From: Priestia megaterium NBRC 15308 = ATCC 14581
GTDB lineage: Bacteria; Bacillota; Bacilli; Bacillales; Bacillaceae_H
NCBI RefSeq assembly: GCF_000832985.1
Contig: NZ_CP009920.1
Span: 1,240,001-1,304,000 of the forward strand
DNA: 64,000 nucleotides
Direction of reading: 5' to 3'
This document shows, one piece after another, positions 1 through 9,309 of this stretch. The position numbers and the translations under genes were made by a program. How positions within the stretch are numbered: position 1 is the first letter of the stretch; every line of letters starts with the position of its first letter. The notes under the pieces are model-generated. The model was not told where the DNA came from. It saw nothing but the letters and a program-made list of their open reading frames with translations, and did not search any database.

Positions 1-552
1 AACAAAGTCCGTAATCGCCGGTGAGTACACGGCTCCGCCTGCACAAGGCCCCATAATAACAGATATTTGAGGCATGACACCCGAATAAATGGCATTTCGA
101 TAAAAAATATGACCGTATCCATCAAGAGACATGACGCCCTCTTGAATACGAGCCCCGCCTGAATCATTTAACCCAATAAACGGCACGCCTGTTTTAGCAG
201 CTAAGTCCATTACGTGCGCAATTTTTTTAGCATGCATTTCACCTAACGCGCCTCCGAATACCGTAAAATCTTGCGAAAACAAATAGACTGAGCGACCGTT
301 TATCTTGCCGTAACCTGTTACTACCCCGTCTCCTGGTCCTACTTGATTATTCATACTGAAATCCGCACACCGATGTTCAATAAATGGATTTAATTCAACA
401 AATGTATGTTCATCCAAAAGAATTTCAATTCGTTCGCGTGCCGTTAGTTTCCCTTTATGGTGCTGTTTTTCAATTTTTTCGTCTCCACCGCCTAACTCGA
501 TCTTCCGGCGCTTATCGTACAATTCATTTAATTTATCATAAATGTCAACCAT
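1..552 (-). CDS. mmdA: Acyl-CoA (methylmalonyl/propionyl-CoA) carboxyltransferase subunit, 5' part only
   Basis: Biotin-dependent carboxyltransferase subunit acting on propionyl-CoA/methylmalonyl-CoA (YqjD/MmdA/PccB family). Only the first 184 codons lie in the window; the gene runs off the left edge. The N-terminus [11 protein letters not shown] and the crotonase-fold carboxyltransferase stretch are visible, including [17 protein letters not shown], the oxyanion-type segment [10 protein letters not shown] and [10 protein letters not shown]. The ATG at 550-552 is preceded by GAGGAGG inside the 3' end of mce, and the two genes overlap by 8 bp, so they are translationally coupled. The neighbouring epimerase and the nearby MutAB/MeaB genes support a role in methylmalonyl-CoA metabolism. 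Whether the enzyme carboxylates propionyl-CoA or works as a decarboxylase/transcarboxylase cannot be decided from this fragment. Confidence 0.9.
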   Translation of the reverse strand, partial: MVDIYDKLNELYDKRRKIELGGGDEKIEKQHHKGKLTARERIEILLDEHTFVELNPFIEHRCADFSMNNQVGPGDGVVTGYGKINGRSVYLFSQDFTVFGGALGEMHAKKIAHVMDLAAKTGVPFIGLNDSGGARIQEGVMSLDGYGHIFYRNAIYSGVMPQISVIMGPCAGGAVYSPAITDFV

Positions 553-970
553 GTTTCTTCTCCTCCTCTAGTGTTTTTTCACAGAGCTCATAAAGAACAC
601 CGTTTGCTGACTTTGGATGCAAAAAAGCAATGGATGCTTCCCCTGCGCCTTTTCTCGGAACATCGTCAATCATTTGTACACCCTTTTCCTTTAACTCGTG
701 AATCCGTTCTTCAATCGTTCGCACACCTAAAGCCACATGATGAAGACCTTCACCTCTCTTTTTGATGAACGCGCCGACAGCACTGTCTTCAAAGAGCGGC
801 TCTAATAATTCAATTTTTACGTTGCCGCACTGAATAAAAGCAACTTTTACTCCTTGTTCTTCTACTTCTTCTACTTTTAATAGAGACAGTCCTAATACCT
901 TTTCATAAAAAGGGAGGCTGCCTTCAATTGATTTTACAGCTATTCCTATGTGATCAATTCCTTTTATCAC
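545..970 (-). CDS. mce: Methylmalonyl-CoA epimerase
   Basis: Interconverts (2R)- and (2S)-methylmalonyl-CoA, linking the carboxyltransferase product to the mutase. The 141-residue protein is one glyoxalase/VOC fold, the usual size for the family. Visible marks are IDHIGIAV at the N-terminus with the first metal-ligand His, [11 protein letters not shown] in the middle with the second metal-binding strand, and GVLYELCE near the end with a Glu ligand. The start is a GTG with an upstream AGAGGTGA. Its last codons carry the ribosome binding site of mmdA, which begins 8 bp before the mce stop. The first gene of this two-gene unit is mce, with a cre-like site just upstream (987-1000). Confidence 0.93.
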   Translation of the reverse strand: MIKGIDHIGIAVKSIEGSLPFYEKVLGLSLLKVEEVEEQGVKVAFIQCGNVKIELLEPLFEDSAVGAFIKKRGEGLHHVALGVRTIEERIHELKEKGVQMIDDVPRKGAGEASIAFLHPKSANGVLYELCEKTLEEEKKHG

Positions 971-986
971 TTTCTCACCTCTTTTA

Positions 987-1000
987 AAAAAGCGTTTTCA
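987..1000 (-). promoter_or_regulatory. Candidate cre (CcpA) site in the mce-mmdA leader
   Basis: On the minus strand the 14-mer TGAAAACGCTTTTT matches the cre consensus TGWAARCGYTWNCW at 13 of 14 positions. It lies 17-30 bp upstream of the mce start, so CcpA bound here could block initiation or elongation. That propionyl-CoA genes are under glucose control is inference; only the sequence match is seen. Confidence 0.45.
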
Positions 1001-1120
1001 TTTACACATATTCTTGAAAACAAAAGAAATCTCCTGCTCGCGTGTCTACAGAAAGTTGCTTGTCTAAGCAGCGGAAGACATGTAAAATAAGAAAAAAACG
1101 TGTAGGAGGACTTTGGTTGT

Positions 1121-1216
1121 ATGTCTAATAAGAAAATCCAAAAAACCGTTGTGTTTTTAATGCTTCTTGTCATGTTAATATCTACGCTTTTAGCGGGACT
1201 TGCCATGTGGTTTTAA
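1121..1216 (+). CDS. prli42: Prli42 stressosome-anchoring membrane miniprotein
   Basis: A 31-residue protein, MSNKKIQKTV followed by one hydrophobic helix ending in GLAMWF. It has a strong ribosome binding site (TAGGAGGA at 1103-1110) and an ATG start. It matches the Prli42 family, first described in Listeria, where the peptide anchors the stressosome protein RsbR in the membrane and so feeds the sigma-B stress pathway. The basic N-terminal residues would face the cytoplasm and contact RsbR, and the helix spans the membrane. The gene stands alone on the plus strand between mce and the L,D-transpeptidase gene, and the bidirectional terminator at 1277-1308 follows it. It is easily missed because of its size. 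Recognition is from memory of the family sequence. Confidence 0.85.
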   Translation: MSNKKIQKTVVFLMLLVMLISTLLAGLAMWF

Positions 1217-1276
1217 TCGAGACTGATGACTAAAAACATAGATGCACTGCTCCTTCTTTGTGCAATGCAAACATAT

Positions 1277-1308
1277 AAAAAAGACTGGTGACTAGTCACC
1301 AGTCTTTT
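1277..1308. terminator. Bidirectional terminator between prli42 and the L,D-transpeptidase gene
   Basis: Perfect palindrome AAGACTGGTGAC/TAGTCACCAGTCTT flanked by A and T runs, so it can end transcription from both convergent genes. It overlaps the stop codon of the minus-strand gene. Confidence 0.8.
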
Positions 1309-1828
1309 GCTGTATATTCACAATGCCTTTTTGAGCGGCTAACTCTTCAAAAGATTGATCTGTAGATACAATCCATACTTTTGTACCTAACGGGACTTGA
1401 TCATATAAATGGCTTACTTCACGATTTTCTACGCGAATACAGCCATTCGATACATATTTACCGATGGAATCCGGCTGATTTGTACCGTGAATGCCGTAAA
1501 TACGTCCGTCAGTCTCTCTTGCATCAAACCCAATCCACCTTACACCTAGAGGATTTTGAGGAGCGCCTCCTTCAATATTACTTCTCCGATAATAAGGATT
1601 AACAGCTTTTACTGTTACCGTGAACTCCCCTTCGGGCGTCAGATTAACTGCTTTCCCCGTTGCTACTTTAATAATTTGTTTAATTTCTTTATTTTGAATA
1701 TAAGCAAGCTCATTGCTTTGTTTATTAATAATAATATAAGGATCATTTGGCAACGGATTTTCTCCTAATGGCCAAACCGGAGATAATAGTAAAAGGATAA
1801 AAGCAAACACATGCACGTAATCCACCAC
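1292..1828 (-). CDS. Secreted L,D-transpeptidase (YkuD domain)
   Basis: Cell-wall enzyme that forms or exchanges 3-3 cross-links in peptidoglycan. The protein begins with a hydrophobic signal or anchor segment (about residues 5-20, FAFILLLLSPVW), followed by a YkuD catalytic domain with the diagnostic HGTN motif and the downstream SNGCIRV motif carrying the catalytic Cys. It has 178 residues and no LysM domain, so it is a short single-domain form. The reading frame opens with two consecutive GTG codons directly on the AAGGTGG sequence; a third GTG four codons later (1816) has better spacing and may be the true start. It is convergent with prli42 and shares its terminator. Confidence 0.85.
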   Translation of the reverse strand: MVDYVHVFAFILLLLSPVWPLGENPLPNDPYIIINKQSNELAYIQNKEIKQIIKVATGKAVNLTPEGEFTVTVKAVNPYYRRSNIEGGAPQNPLGVRWIGFDARETDGRIYGIHGTNQPDSIGKYVSNGCIRVENREVSHLYDQVPLGTKVWIVSTDQSFEELAAQKGIVNIQQKTGD

Positions 1829-1914
1829 CTTACGTTAGTCCTAAGTAAAAGATAAGAGAGGTATCTCTTGTCTTATTTAGTGTTCGTAAGCAAGATAAAC
1901 AACATGCATACTGT

Positions 1915-2865
1915 TTAACTTATTTTTAAGGTTTGTTTAATAACCAAATATTGTTCAATTTCTTTGACTACGTGCAGTAAATCGGCACGCGCTTCAAACT
2001 CTTCCCGCGTTTTGGGAAGCGGCATCTCTGCAAACGCTTCTCGTAAATGCTGAAGTTTGGCTAAAAATAATTTTGCTGTATTACCGGGGTGGATGGATAG
2101 ACTTAATTCTTCAATAAAATCGGCAATCATGTAGCGCTGTTCTACCACCAAATCAATAGCGGTAATGAGAGGAAGGGTACGCTCAATAATTTCAAGCTGT
2201 TTTTCACGAATTTTAAAATAGCGGTAATAATAATTTTCCCCACGCACAAAATGATTTTCTACATCACGAAACGCAAGGCTTTTTGCTTTTTCTAAAATTT
2301 TTACCGTATCTGCAATTTCCTTACCGTCCCAGCTGCTGTCATTGGTTCTGAGATACAGGGCAATTTCTTTTAACATCGACCGGAAATTTTCTTCAATTTC
2401 TTGCTGATACGTGCGAAGCTCTTGATCTAAACTTGGCATGTATAAATTCACAAGCAGGGCAACACCTATCCCAATTACAATTAAGCCAAGTTCATTAAAG
2501 ACGATTCCCCATGTCATATTGCCTTTGGAGTAAATATGAAGCAAAATAACGGAGCTTGTAACAATGCCTGCATTAACTTTGAATATAACCGTAACCGGGA
2601 TAAACAAAAGCAGCATCAGTCCTATAACAAGTGGATGATAAGCAATCCCTTCAAAGAATATAAACGAAAACAGAATGGATAAAGAACAAGCAATAAAACG
2701 ATCGCTTGCACTTCGCAACGATTTTTTCTTTGAATTTTGAATGCACAAAATGGTGATAATTCCAGCTGATACAAAAAACTCGAGGTGAAAGAACTGAGCT
2801 ATAATAATAGCCAGTGATGTACCGACGGCTGTTTTAATTGTCCGGTACCCAATTTTAAATTTCAT
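1915..2865 (-). CDS. yqjA: YqjA-type aromatic acid exporter family membrane protein
   Basis: Belongs to the ArAE_1 (DUF939) family, with an N-terminal block of several transmembrane helices (about residues 8-145) and a cytoplasmic C-terminal helical domain (about 150-316) rich in charged residues. The N-terminal KIGYRTIKTAVGTSLAI is typical. The family is related to the AaeB/FUSC permeases, which export aromatic carboxylic acids, but the substrate of Bacillus YqjA has not been shown to my knowledge. The ATG at 2865 is preceded by AGGAG at normal spacing. The gene stands alone, with an AT-rich gap of about 160 bp separating it from artR. Confidence 0.8.
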   Translation of the reverse strand: MKFKIGYRTIKTAVGTSLAIIIAQFFHLEFFVSAGIITILCIQNSKKKSLRSASDRFIACSLSILFSFIFFEGIAYHPLVIGLMLLLFIPVTVIFKVNAGIVTSSVILLHIYSKGNMTWGIVFNELGLIVIGIGVALLVNLYMPSLDQELRTYQQEIEENFRSMLKEIALYLRTNDSSWDGKEIADTVKILEKAKSLAFRDVENHFVRGENYYYRYFKIREKQLEIIERTLPLITAIDLVVEQRYMIADFIEELSLSIHPGNTAKLFLAKLQHLREAFAEMPLPKTREEFEARADLLHVVKEIEQYLVIKQTLKIS

Positions 2866-2981
2866 TTTCTAGACTCCTACATGTTGGTTTCTTTTTAGTG
2901 TGATAAAATACTCTATTCTTTATTAACACGAATAGAAAAATAACACAACCTTAAATCTTGCTGTACCGTATAAATTCCAAT

Positions 2982-3024
2982 AAAAAAAGTGCAGAAAAGA
3001 TCGTACTCTTCCTGCACTTTTTTA
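2982..3024 (-). terminator. Terminator of the artPQR operon
   Basis: On the minus strand the arms AAAGTGCAG and CTGCACTTT enclose a loop and are followed by a T run. It sits directly behind the artR stop codon. Confidence 0.8.
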
Positions 3025-3747
3025 TTATAAAATCTTTTCTAAGAAATCTTTAGCACGCTTGCTTTTAGGAGCTGAGAAAAATTCAGCCGGAGGCGCATCT
3101 TCAACAAGGACACCGCCGTCTAAAAACAGCACACGATCCGCTACTTCTCGTGCAAATCCCATTTCATGCGTTACAATGACCATCGTCATTCCTGTTTCTG
3201 TTAGCGACTTCATTACATCTAGTACTTCTTTTACCATCTCTGGATCTAATGCTGAGGTTGGTTCGTCAAACAGCATCACTTTCGGCTCCATTGCCAGTGC
3301 TCTGGCAATAGCTACACGCTGCTTTTGACCGCCCGATAAGCGATTTGGAAACTCGTTGGCTTTTTGAGCAAGTCCCACTTTTTGGAGTAATTCTTTGCCT
3401 TTAGCAACAGCCGTTTCTCTTGACACGCCCTTTACCGTCATCGGAGCATACGTCAAATTTTCAAGCACTGTCATATGTGGAAACAAGTGAAAATGCTGAA
3501 ATACCATTCCTACGTTTTCACGCACACGCATAATGTTTGTTTTTTTATCTGTAATCACTTGACCGTTAATTGAAACTACTCCGCTCGTCGGTTCTTCAAG
3601 CAGGTTCATACAGCGTAAAAAAGTAGATTTACCAGAACCAGAAGGGCCAATAACAGCTACGACTTCTTTTTCTTTAATCGTAGTTGAAATACCTTTTAAA
3701 ACTTCATTTTTACCAAATGATTTGTGTAAATTTTCAACGTTAATCAC
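3025..3747 (-). CDS. artR: Arginine ABC transporter, ATP-binding protein
   Basis: Energises uptake of arginine, and possibly other basic amino acids, as the ATPase of a polar-amino-acid ABC importer. All nucleotide-binding motifs are present: Walker [10 protein letters not shown] (residues 34-42), a Q-loop in [13 protein letters not shown], signature LSGGQKQR, Walker [13 protein letters not shown] and the H-loop ending IVTHEMGF. The length of 240 residues is normal. Translation starts at a GTG inside the last codons of artQ (8-bp overlap), so the genes are coupled. Gene order artP-artQ-artR equals B. subtilis yqiXYZ, which is the basis for the arginine assignment; sequence alone would not separate arginine from glutamine or cystine systems. 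Confidence 0.88.
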   Translation of the reverse strand: MINVENLHKSFGKNEVLKGISTTIKEKEVVAVIGPSGSGKSTFLRCMNLLEEPTSGVVSINGQVITDKKTNIMRVRENVGMVFQHFHLFPHMTVLENLTYAPMTVKGVSRETAVAKGKELLQKVGLAQKANEFPNRLSGGQKQRVAIARALAMEPKVMLFDEPTSALDPEMVKEVLDVMKSLTETGMTMVIVTHEMGFAREVADRVLFLDGGVLVEDAPPAEFFSAPKSKRAKDFLEKIL

Positions 3748-4411
3748 CTTTTCTCATTCTCCTCTCGACTGCTTTACCAAGGAGCGTTAAGCCCATTACC
3801 ATTACATAATAAATCAACCCTGCAAAAATTAACGGTTCAAGGTAGGCGAATTTTTCTCCACCTACAATGTAAGCACGGCGCATAATGTCGAGTGCTCCAA
3901 TAACTGTAACGATAGCTGATTCCTTTGTTAATGTAATGAACTCATTCATTAAAGCAGGTAAAATATTTTTAAGTGCCTGTGGCAAAATAATTTGTCCCAT
4001 CATGCGGCGATAAGGAATTCCTAACGCTAATGCCGCTTCACGCTGTCCTTTATCAACAGCTAAAATACCAGCGCGAATAATTTCAGATATATATGCTGCA
4101 GAGTTTAGCCCGAACGCAGCAACGGCCGCTGGAAACGGGGCAATATCAAACCCGAGCAGCTGAGGTAATCCAAAGTATATTAATAATAATTGCAATACTA
4201 GCGGTGTTCCGCGAAACACGGACGTATATGCATCCGCAAACCATTGAAGAGGTTTATTGCGGCTGATTTTACATAAAGATAAAATAACTCCCAGCACAAA
4301 CCCTAAAATTGCTGAAGCTAGGACTATCTGTATCGTTACCCCTATCCCTTTTAAAATATAAGGCATAGAAGGCACGATTTGCGAAAAATCCAAATTCATG
4401 CCTAGTTCCAT
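3740..4411 (-). CDS. artQ: Arginine ABC transporter, permease
   Basis: Membrane subunit of the ArtPQR importer, in the HisM/HisQ family. About five transmembrane helices are visible, beginning with [12 protein letters not shown], and the EAA loop appears as [22 protein letters not shown], the contact surface for the ATPase. The length of 223 residues is typical. Two in-frame ATGs are possible. The first (4411) lies only one or two bases from GAGAGG, and the second (4399, MNLDFSQIV) lies about 13 bases away, so the start is uncertain by four residues. It sits between artP and artR in one operon. Confidence 0.87.
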   Translation of the reverse strand: MELGMNLDFSQIVPSMPYILKGIGVTIQIVLASAILGFVLGVILSLCKISRNKPLQWFADAYTSVFRGTPLVLQLLLIYFGLPQLLGFDIAPFPAAVAAFGLNSAAYISEIIRAGILAVDKGQREAALALGIPYRRMMGQIILPQALKNILPALMNEFITLTKESAIVTVIGALDIMRRAYIVGGEKFAYLEPLIFAGLIYYVMVMGLTLLGKAVERRMRKGD

Positions 4412-4430
4412 TCCTCTCTAACTATCATTC

Positions 4431-5240
4431 TTATTTTTGGTCGTCAAACCACTTAACGATTAATTTATCTAATTCACCGTTTTCTTTCATTTTCTTTAAT
4501 TCACGGTTAAAGTCATTCGTTAGCTTGCTGTCTTTAGGAAATGCGATTGCTGATCCTTTACTTGAATCTGGACGTCCTGTATCAGACATTTGCAAGCTTT
4601 TGTCTTTGTTCACATACCCTTTAGCTACTGTATCTTCAATAATCGCTGCATCGATACGATTTGATTTCATTTCTTGAATTAGTTCTGGAATACGGTCACG
4701 CGTTGTTACATTTACTCCGTCAACTTCTTTTGCAATTTCTTTTGCTTCGTCTGCTTGGATAGAAGAAGTTTGTACACCGACTGTTTTCCCTTTTAGTTCT
4801 TCTGCATTTTTAATTGGCGCATCTTTCTTCGATACAATCATGTTTTTTGCTTCATAATATACGTCTGAGAAGTCCACGTTCTTTTTACGCTTTTCAGTTG
4901 GCGTCATACCAGCTAAAACTAAATCGACTTTATTAGATTGTAAAGCTGGAATTAATCCGCCAAATTCCATATCCTTCACCTGTACGTCATAGCCTAACTT
5001 TTTACCGATTGTTTTTGCTAAATCTACGTCAAATCCGATTGCTTCACTATCACCTTTTGCCGTATCAATATATTCAAATGGTGGGTAATCTGCTGATGTT
5101 CCCATTACTAGTACTTTTTTATCTTTGTCGTCGCTGCTTGCTCCGCCATTAGACGTTCCTTCTCCTGCTCCGCATGCAGCTAAAACGCCTGCTGTTAAAA
5201 GACCAATTGCCGTTACCGATAACCACTTCTTCAATTTCAT
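4431..5240 (-). CDS. artP: Arginine ABC transporter, substrate-binding lipoprotein
   Basis: Extracellular solute-binding lipoprotein (SBP_bac_3 family) that captures the amino acid for ArtQR. The signal peptide ends in a lipobox, LAAC, with the lipidated Cys at residue 23, followed by a flexible Gly/Ser/Asp linker. The mature domain shows the family landmarks YPPFEY, AIGFDVDLAKTIG, LQSNKVDLVLAGMT and KTVGVQTSS. It has 269 residues and is the first gene of artPQR. A possible ARG box lies about 100 bp upstream (5335-5348). The arginine assignment rests on synteny with yqiX of B. subtilis. Confidence 0.88.
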   Translation of the reverse strand: MKLKKWLSVTAIGLLTAGVLAACGAGEGTSNGGASSDDKDKKVLVMGTSADYPPFEYIDTAKGDSEAIGFDVDLAKTIGKKLGYDVQVKDMEFGGLIPALQSNKVDLVLAGMTPTEKRKKNVDFSDVYYEAKNMIVSKKDAPIKNAEELKGKTVGVQTSSIQADEAKEIAKEVDGVNVTTRDRIPELIQEMKSNRIDAAIIEDTVAKGYVNKDKSLQMSDTGRPDSSKGSAIAFPKDSKLTNDFNRELKKMKENGELDKLIVKWFDDQK

Positions 5241-5334
5241 CTTCGTTCCCCCTAGTTTATTCCTTACATTATTTTTTAAAAATTAATAATATTATGAAAT
5301 AAGTTTTTTGCTATTGCAAGTAAATGCCGAAATT

Positions 5335-5348
5335 TAAATATATATTCA
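5335..5348 (-). promoter_or_regulatory. Candidate ARG box (AhrC operator) upstream of artP
   Basis: The minus strand reads TGAATATATATTTA, one mismatch from the symmetrical ARG-box core TGAAT-N4-ATTCA. It lies in the 275-bp AT-rich leader of artPQR, and the repressor AhrC is encoded in this window. Because the leader is very AT-rich, a chance match is quite possible. Confidence 0.35.
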
Positions 5349-5483
5349 TATAAATGTATTTTAACACAACATTATAAATATGCAATATCTTTTTTAAATA
5401 TAAGTTTCACTATTTGAAAATACCTTTTCTCAACATTTTCCACTCGTTAGAAAGTCTGCATACAGATAGGTAAAAAAACGCAT

Positions 5484-5513
5484 AAAAAAAGAAGCCGTTC
5501 AAAACGGCTTCTC
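5484..5513 (-). terminator. Terminator of brxB
   Basis: The hairpin GAAGCCGTT/AACGGCTTC is followed on the minus strand by a run of seven T. It begins just after the brxB stop. Confidence 0.8.
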
Positions 5514-5515
5514 TC

Positions 5516-5953
5516 TTACACTTCTTCACAGTGCTGTTCGAATGCTTCTTGCAGCTTCATCACAACTGACATTGGCTCGTGGCCTTCAATTTCGTGACGC
5601 TCTACCATTGTGATAATTTTTCCGTCTTTTAATAAGGCGAAAGATGGAGATGAAGGCGGATAACCTTCAAAGTATTCGCGTGCACGTGCAGTTGCTTCTT
5701 TATCTTGCCCAGCAAATACTGTAACCAAGTTTGTTGGACGTTTATCATAATGTACAGCGTGCGCTGCAGCAGGTCTTGCAATACCTCCTGCACAACCGCA
5801 AACTGAATTCACCATTACAAGCGTTGTACCAGGCTGTTTAAACGTTTCATCTACCGCTTCAGCCGTCGTTAATTCTGTATAACCAGCAGCTGTAATTTCT
5901 TTACGGGCTTGACGAACAACGTCGTTCATAAACAAGTTAAAATCGATATTCAT
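5516..5953 (-). CDS. brxB: Bacilliredoxin BrxB (YqiW)
   Basis: Thioredoxin-like protein that removes bacillithiol from S-bacillithiolated proteins after oxidative stress. The active site is CGC (Cys52-Gly-Cys54) in [10 protein letters not shown], the atypical CXC motif that defines the BrxA/BrxB (DUF1094) family. The C-terminal EIEGHEPM segment is also characteristic. The chosen start at 5953 gives [12 protein letters not shown] and lies seven bases after GGGAGG. An ATG two codons upstream is too close to that site. The gene is single, with its own terminator. It is assigned to BrxB rather than BrxA because of its position next to the yqi cluster. Confidence 0.92.
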   Translation of the reverse strand: MNIDFNLFMNDVVRQARKEITAAGYTELTTAEAVDETFKQPGTTLVMVNSVCGCAGGIARPAAAHAVHYDKRPTNLVTVFAGQDKEATARAREYFEGYPPSSPSFALLKDGKIITMVERHEIEGHEPMSVVMKLQEAFEQHCEEV

Positions 5954-6117
5954 TTTCATACCTCCCTTTTGCTATCTATTCTTTATCATAGCAAACGAAA
6001 ACTAAAAAGGCGATTGCTTTGACTCATTTTTTGTTGGTAATCAAGATTAAACAAGAAAAAAAATGGTGATACTATTTTTACAGCTAGAAAACCATACTCT
6101 TAACTCCCTAGTGTAGA

Positions 6118-6146
6118 AGGATCCGCATAAAATGCAGGATCCTTTT
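6118..6146. terminator. Stem-loop behind meaB
   Basis: The arms GGATCC-GCAT and ATGC-AGGATCC form a stable hairpin directly after the meaB stop. The T run (CCTTTTTT) is on the plus-strand side and the minus-strand side has only CCTTCT, so its efficiency as a meaB terminator is uncertain. Confidence 0.55.
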
Positions 6147-7145
6147 TTACATTTCTTTCATCGCCTGCTGATAGATTTTAATCAAGTGTTCGAGAGCTTC
6201 AGCCATTGTGGCATCTCCCGTCATCATTTGTTTTTCAACATCCCCTAGTTTTTGCTTAACTAAAGGATGTTCATAAAATGATTCTTGTAAATATTCATTA
6301 ACACTTGCTTGTAACCATGCCTTCATTTGCTTTTGCCTTACTGTATAAAACAGATCATTTTTATTCATCCATTCCTTATAGTCACAAATTTTCTTCCACA
6401 AGTCTTGAAATGATGCTTCTTCATAAGCAGAAGTTGTGATGACCTGTGGGTTCCATCCTCCAGAATGACCGTGAAGGAAGCCGATGATGCTTTCGTATTC
6501 TTTTGCAGTCACTTCTGCTTTTAGCCGGTTATCCCCGTCTGCTTTATTTACACAAATTAAATTAACCCATTCAAGCAGCCCTTTTTTAATTCCTTGCAAA
6601 TCATCTCCTGCTCCGGTTAAAGCAAGCAAAACAAAGAAGTCTACCATCTCTTTTACAATCATTTCACCTTGGCCAACACCCATCGTTTCGACAAATATGA
6701 TGTTATACCCAGCCGCTTCACAAAGAAAAATGGCTTCTCTCGTTTTAAGATGAACACCTCCAAGCGTTCCTTGAGAAGGTGAAGGACGGACAAAAGCATT
6801 CTCTTGTTTGGTAAGAAGCTCCATTCTCGTTTTATCTCCTAAAATACTTCCTCCAGACAAGGTACTGCTTGGATCAACTGCCAAAACTGCAACGGAATGG
6901 CCATTTTTGCATAGGTACGACCCAAATTTGTCAATCAGCGTACTTTTTCCCGCTCCGGGTACGCCTGTAAAACCAATGCGCACTGAATGCCCCGTATGAG
7001 GATAGATTTCTTTAATCAGCTGTTGTGCTATTACTTTATGCTTCGGCGCTTTACTTTCAATTAAAGTAATAGCTTGAGCTAACGCTGTTCTTTTTCCTTC
7101 AAGCAGCCCTTGTTTATAATCTTGTACCGTTTTTAATTTCACCAA
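6147..7145 (-). CDS. meaB: MeaB-type G-protein chaperone of methylmalonyl-CoA mutase
   Basis: P-loop GTPase (ArgK/MeaB family, G3E class) that gates cofactor loading and protects or reactivates adenosylcobalamin-dependent methylmalonyl-CoA mutase. Walker A GVPGAGKST is at residues 61-69. The Mg-binding segment AVDPSST, ETMGVGQ and the base-specificity motif NKAD are also present. The 332-residue length is standard. It is the last gene of mutA-mutB-meaB, 13 bp after mutB. The start is TTG (7145) or the adjacent GTG (7142), both behind GGTGAAG. The older name ArgK (arginine transport kinase) is a misassignment for this family. Confidence 0.93.
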   Translation of the reverse strand: MVKLKTVQDYKQGLLEGKRTALAQAITLIESKAPKHKVIAQQLIKEIYPHTGHSVRIGFTGVPGAGKSTLIDKFGSYLCKNGHSVAVLAVDPSSTLSGGSILGDKTRMELLTKQENAFVRPSPSQGTLGGVHLKTREAIFLCEAAGYNIIFVETMGVGQGEMIVKEMVDFFVLLALTGAGDDLQGIKKGLLEWVNLICVNKADGDNRLKAEVTAKEYESIIGFLHGHSGGWNPQVITTSAYEEASFQDLWKKICDYKEWMNKNDLFYTVRQKQMKAWLQASVNEYLQESFYEHPLVKQKLGDVEKQMMTGDATMAEALEHLIKIYQQAMKEM

Positions 7146-7158
7146 TTGTCTTCACCAA

Positions 7159-9309
7159 CTATTCTTCTAACCGTTTCTTTATTTCATATAAAACAGAAAC
7201 GGCCGCTTTTGGGATTACTGTTCCAGGTCCAAAGATTGCAGAAGCGCCGTGTTCTAAAAGAAATGAGTAGTCTTGTTTAGGAATAACACCTCCGACAATA
7301 ACAACGATATCGTCGCGCTCTAATTTCTTTAACTCATCAACAAGCTGCGGCAGTAACGTTTTATGCCCGGCTGCCAAAGAGCTTATGCCAATCACATGTA
7401 CGTCGTTTTCTACAGCTTGCCTTGCTGTTTCTTGAGGCGTTTGAAATAAAGGACCGATATCAACATCAAATCCAAGGTCAGCAAAGGCTGTTGAAATAAC
7501 TTTCGATCCTCTGTCGTGACCGTCTTGCCCCATTTTTGCGACTAAAATTCTTGGGCGTCTTCCTTCTTCCTCTAAAAATTCAGCCGTGAGCTTTCGAACT
7601 TCTTCGATTTGATCTCGATGCACAAACTCCGCACTGTATACCCCGCTGACTGACTTAGAAGTAGCCTGGTGTCTTCCAGCCACTTTCTCAATAGCTTCTG
7701 AAATTTCACCTAGTGTAGCTCTAGCTCTCGCAGCTTCAACCGCAAAAGCAAGGAGATTCCCTTCACCTGTTTTGGCACAATTGGTAAGTCGATTAAGCGC
7801 TTCGATTACCGCTTGTTCGTCACGTTCACTGCGTATTTTCTTTAACTTTTCCAGCTGCTTCATTCGAACTGCTGTGTTATCAATATCAAGAATATCAAGC
7901 GGTTCTTCTTGCTCCGGCTGAAACTGATTCACACCTACAATAATTTCTGCCTGCGAGTCTATTCTTGCTTGTCTGCGCGCAGCGGCTTCTTCTATCTTCA
8001 TTTTAGGTACGCCTGCTTCTATTGCTTTTGTCATTCCGCCGAGCTTCTCTATTTCCTCAAGGTGCTTCCACGCTTTTATCATTAATTCATTCGTTAATGA
8101 TTCCACATAATAAGAGCCTCCCCAAGGATCAATAACGGAACAAATCTCCGTTTCATTTTGTAAATAAAGCTGCGTATTTCGGGCAATTCTAGCTGAAAAA
8201 TCAGTTGGAAGAGCAATCGCTTCATCCAGTGCGTTTGTATGAAGCGACTGCGTATGTCCTGATACTGCAGCCAAAGCTTCGACGCATGTTCTAATAACAT
8301 TATTAAATGGATCCTGCTCCGTTAAGCTCCAGCCGGACGTTTGAGAATGCGTTCTAAGAGCTAAAGATTTAGGATTATTCGGTTCAAACTGCTTCATTAG
8401 TTTTGCCCATAGCAGCCTCCCTGCTCTCATTTTCGCTACTTCCATAAAATAGTTCATTCCAATTGCCCAGAAAAAGGACAGCCTCGGAGCAAATGCGTCA
8501 ATTGTAATTCCCGCTTTCAAGCCGGTTCGTACATATTCAAGTCCATCTGCAAGCGTATAAGCAAGCTCTAAGTCTGCTGGAGCACCTGCTTCTTGCATAT
8601 GATAGCCTGATATACTGATACTGTTAAATTTCGGCATGTACTCCGCTGTATATTTAAAAATATCCGCAATGATTCGCATTGACATCTCAGGAGGATAAAT
8701 ATACGTATTGCGCACCATATATTCTTTTAAAATATCATTTTGAATCGTTCCAGCCAGCTTTTCTTTTTTTACGCCTTGTTCTTCAGCTGTTACGATGTAG
8801 AAAGCTAAAATAGGAAGCACCGCCCCGTTCATTGTCATCGACACGGACATTTGATCAAGCGGAATCCCTTCAAACAGCTGCTTCATATCTATCATTGAAT
8901 CAATTGCCACACCTGCTTTCCCTACATCTCCAACAACTCTTGGATGATCAGAGTCGTAGCCGCGGTGGGTAGCAAGATCAAAAGCAACAGACAGCCCTTT
9001 CTGTCCAGCAGCTAGGTTTCGGCGGTAAAAGGCATTGCTTTCCTCCGCCGTTGAGTATCCTGCATACTGCCTAATAGTCCAAGGCCGATTCACATACATC
9101 GTGGCATACGGTCCTCTCACAAACGGTGGGACACCAGGTGCAAAGTGAATAAAATCGAGGCTATCTCTGTCTTTTTTTGTATATACTGATTTTAATTCAA
9201 TTTGTTCATTTGTTTGAAAAGCAGTGAATGAACTTTGAGTCACGTCATCTTCCCTTTGCTGCTTTGAAAATGATAATGGAATATTAGAAAAAGAAGGCTT
9301 TTTATACAT
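7159..9309 (-). CDS. mutB: Methylmalonyl-CoA mutase, large (catalytic) subunit
   Basis: Adenosylcobalamin-dependent isomerase converting (2R)-methylmalonyl-CoA to succinyl-CoA. The N-terminal TIM barrel (about residues 50-420) shows [18 protein letters not shown] and [12 protein letters not shown], which bind the CoA substrate. The C-terminal B12 domain carries the DGHDRG motif at about residues 596-601, whose His is the lower cobalt ligand, followed by SSLAAGH and VVIVGGVIP. The length of 716 residues matches the family. Its ATG lies inside the last codons of mutA (8-bp overlap), consistent with the alpha-beta heterodimer being made in equal amounts. The mutase needs cobalamin from de novo synthesis or uptake. 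Confidence 0.96.
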   Translation of the reverse strand: MYKKPSFSNIPLSFSKQQREDDVTQSSFTAFQTNEQIELKSVYTKKDRDSLDFIHFAPGVPPFVRGPYATMYVNRPWTIRQYAGYSTAEESNAFYRRNLAAGQKGLSVAFDLATHRGYDSDHPRVVGDVGKAGVAIDSMIDMKQLFEGIPLDQMSVSMTMNGAVLPILAFYIVTAEEQGVKKEKLAGTIQNDILKEYMVRNTYIYPPEMSMRIIADIFKYTAEYMPKFNSISISGYHMQEAGAPADLELAYTLADGLEYVRTGLKAGITIDAFAPRLSFFWAIGMNYFMEVAKMRAGRLLWAKLMKQFEPNNPKSLALRTHSQTSGWSLTEQDPFNNVIRTCVEALAAVSGHTQSLHTNALDEAIALPTDFSARIARNTQLYLQNETEICSVIDPWGGSYYVESLTNELMIKAWKHLEEIEKLGGMTKAIEAGVPKMKIEEAAARRQARIDSQAEIIVGVNQFQPEQEEPLDILDIDNTAVRMKQLEKLKKIRSERDEQAVIEALNRLTNCAKTGEGNLLAFAVEAARARATLGEISEAIEKVAGRHQATSKSVSGVYSAEFVHRDQIEEVRKLTAEFLEEEGRRPRILVAKMGQDGHDRGSKVISTAFADLGFDVDIGPLFQTPQETARQAVENDVHVIGISSLAAGHKTLLPQLVDELKKLERDDIVVIVGGVIPKQDYSFLLEHGASAIFGPGTVIPKAAVSVLYEIKKRLEE

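Noticed and set aside
967-1206. Minus-strand frame of 79 codons overlapping the prli42 locus
   Set aside because: It is antisense to the strongly supported prli42 gene, has no ribosome binding site and encodes a low-quality Cys/Phe/Arg-rich sequence.
5241-5480. Riboswitch or T-box upstream of artP
   Set aside because: The leader is AT-rich without the T-box sequence or any recognisable aptamer core.
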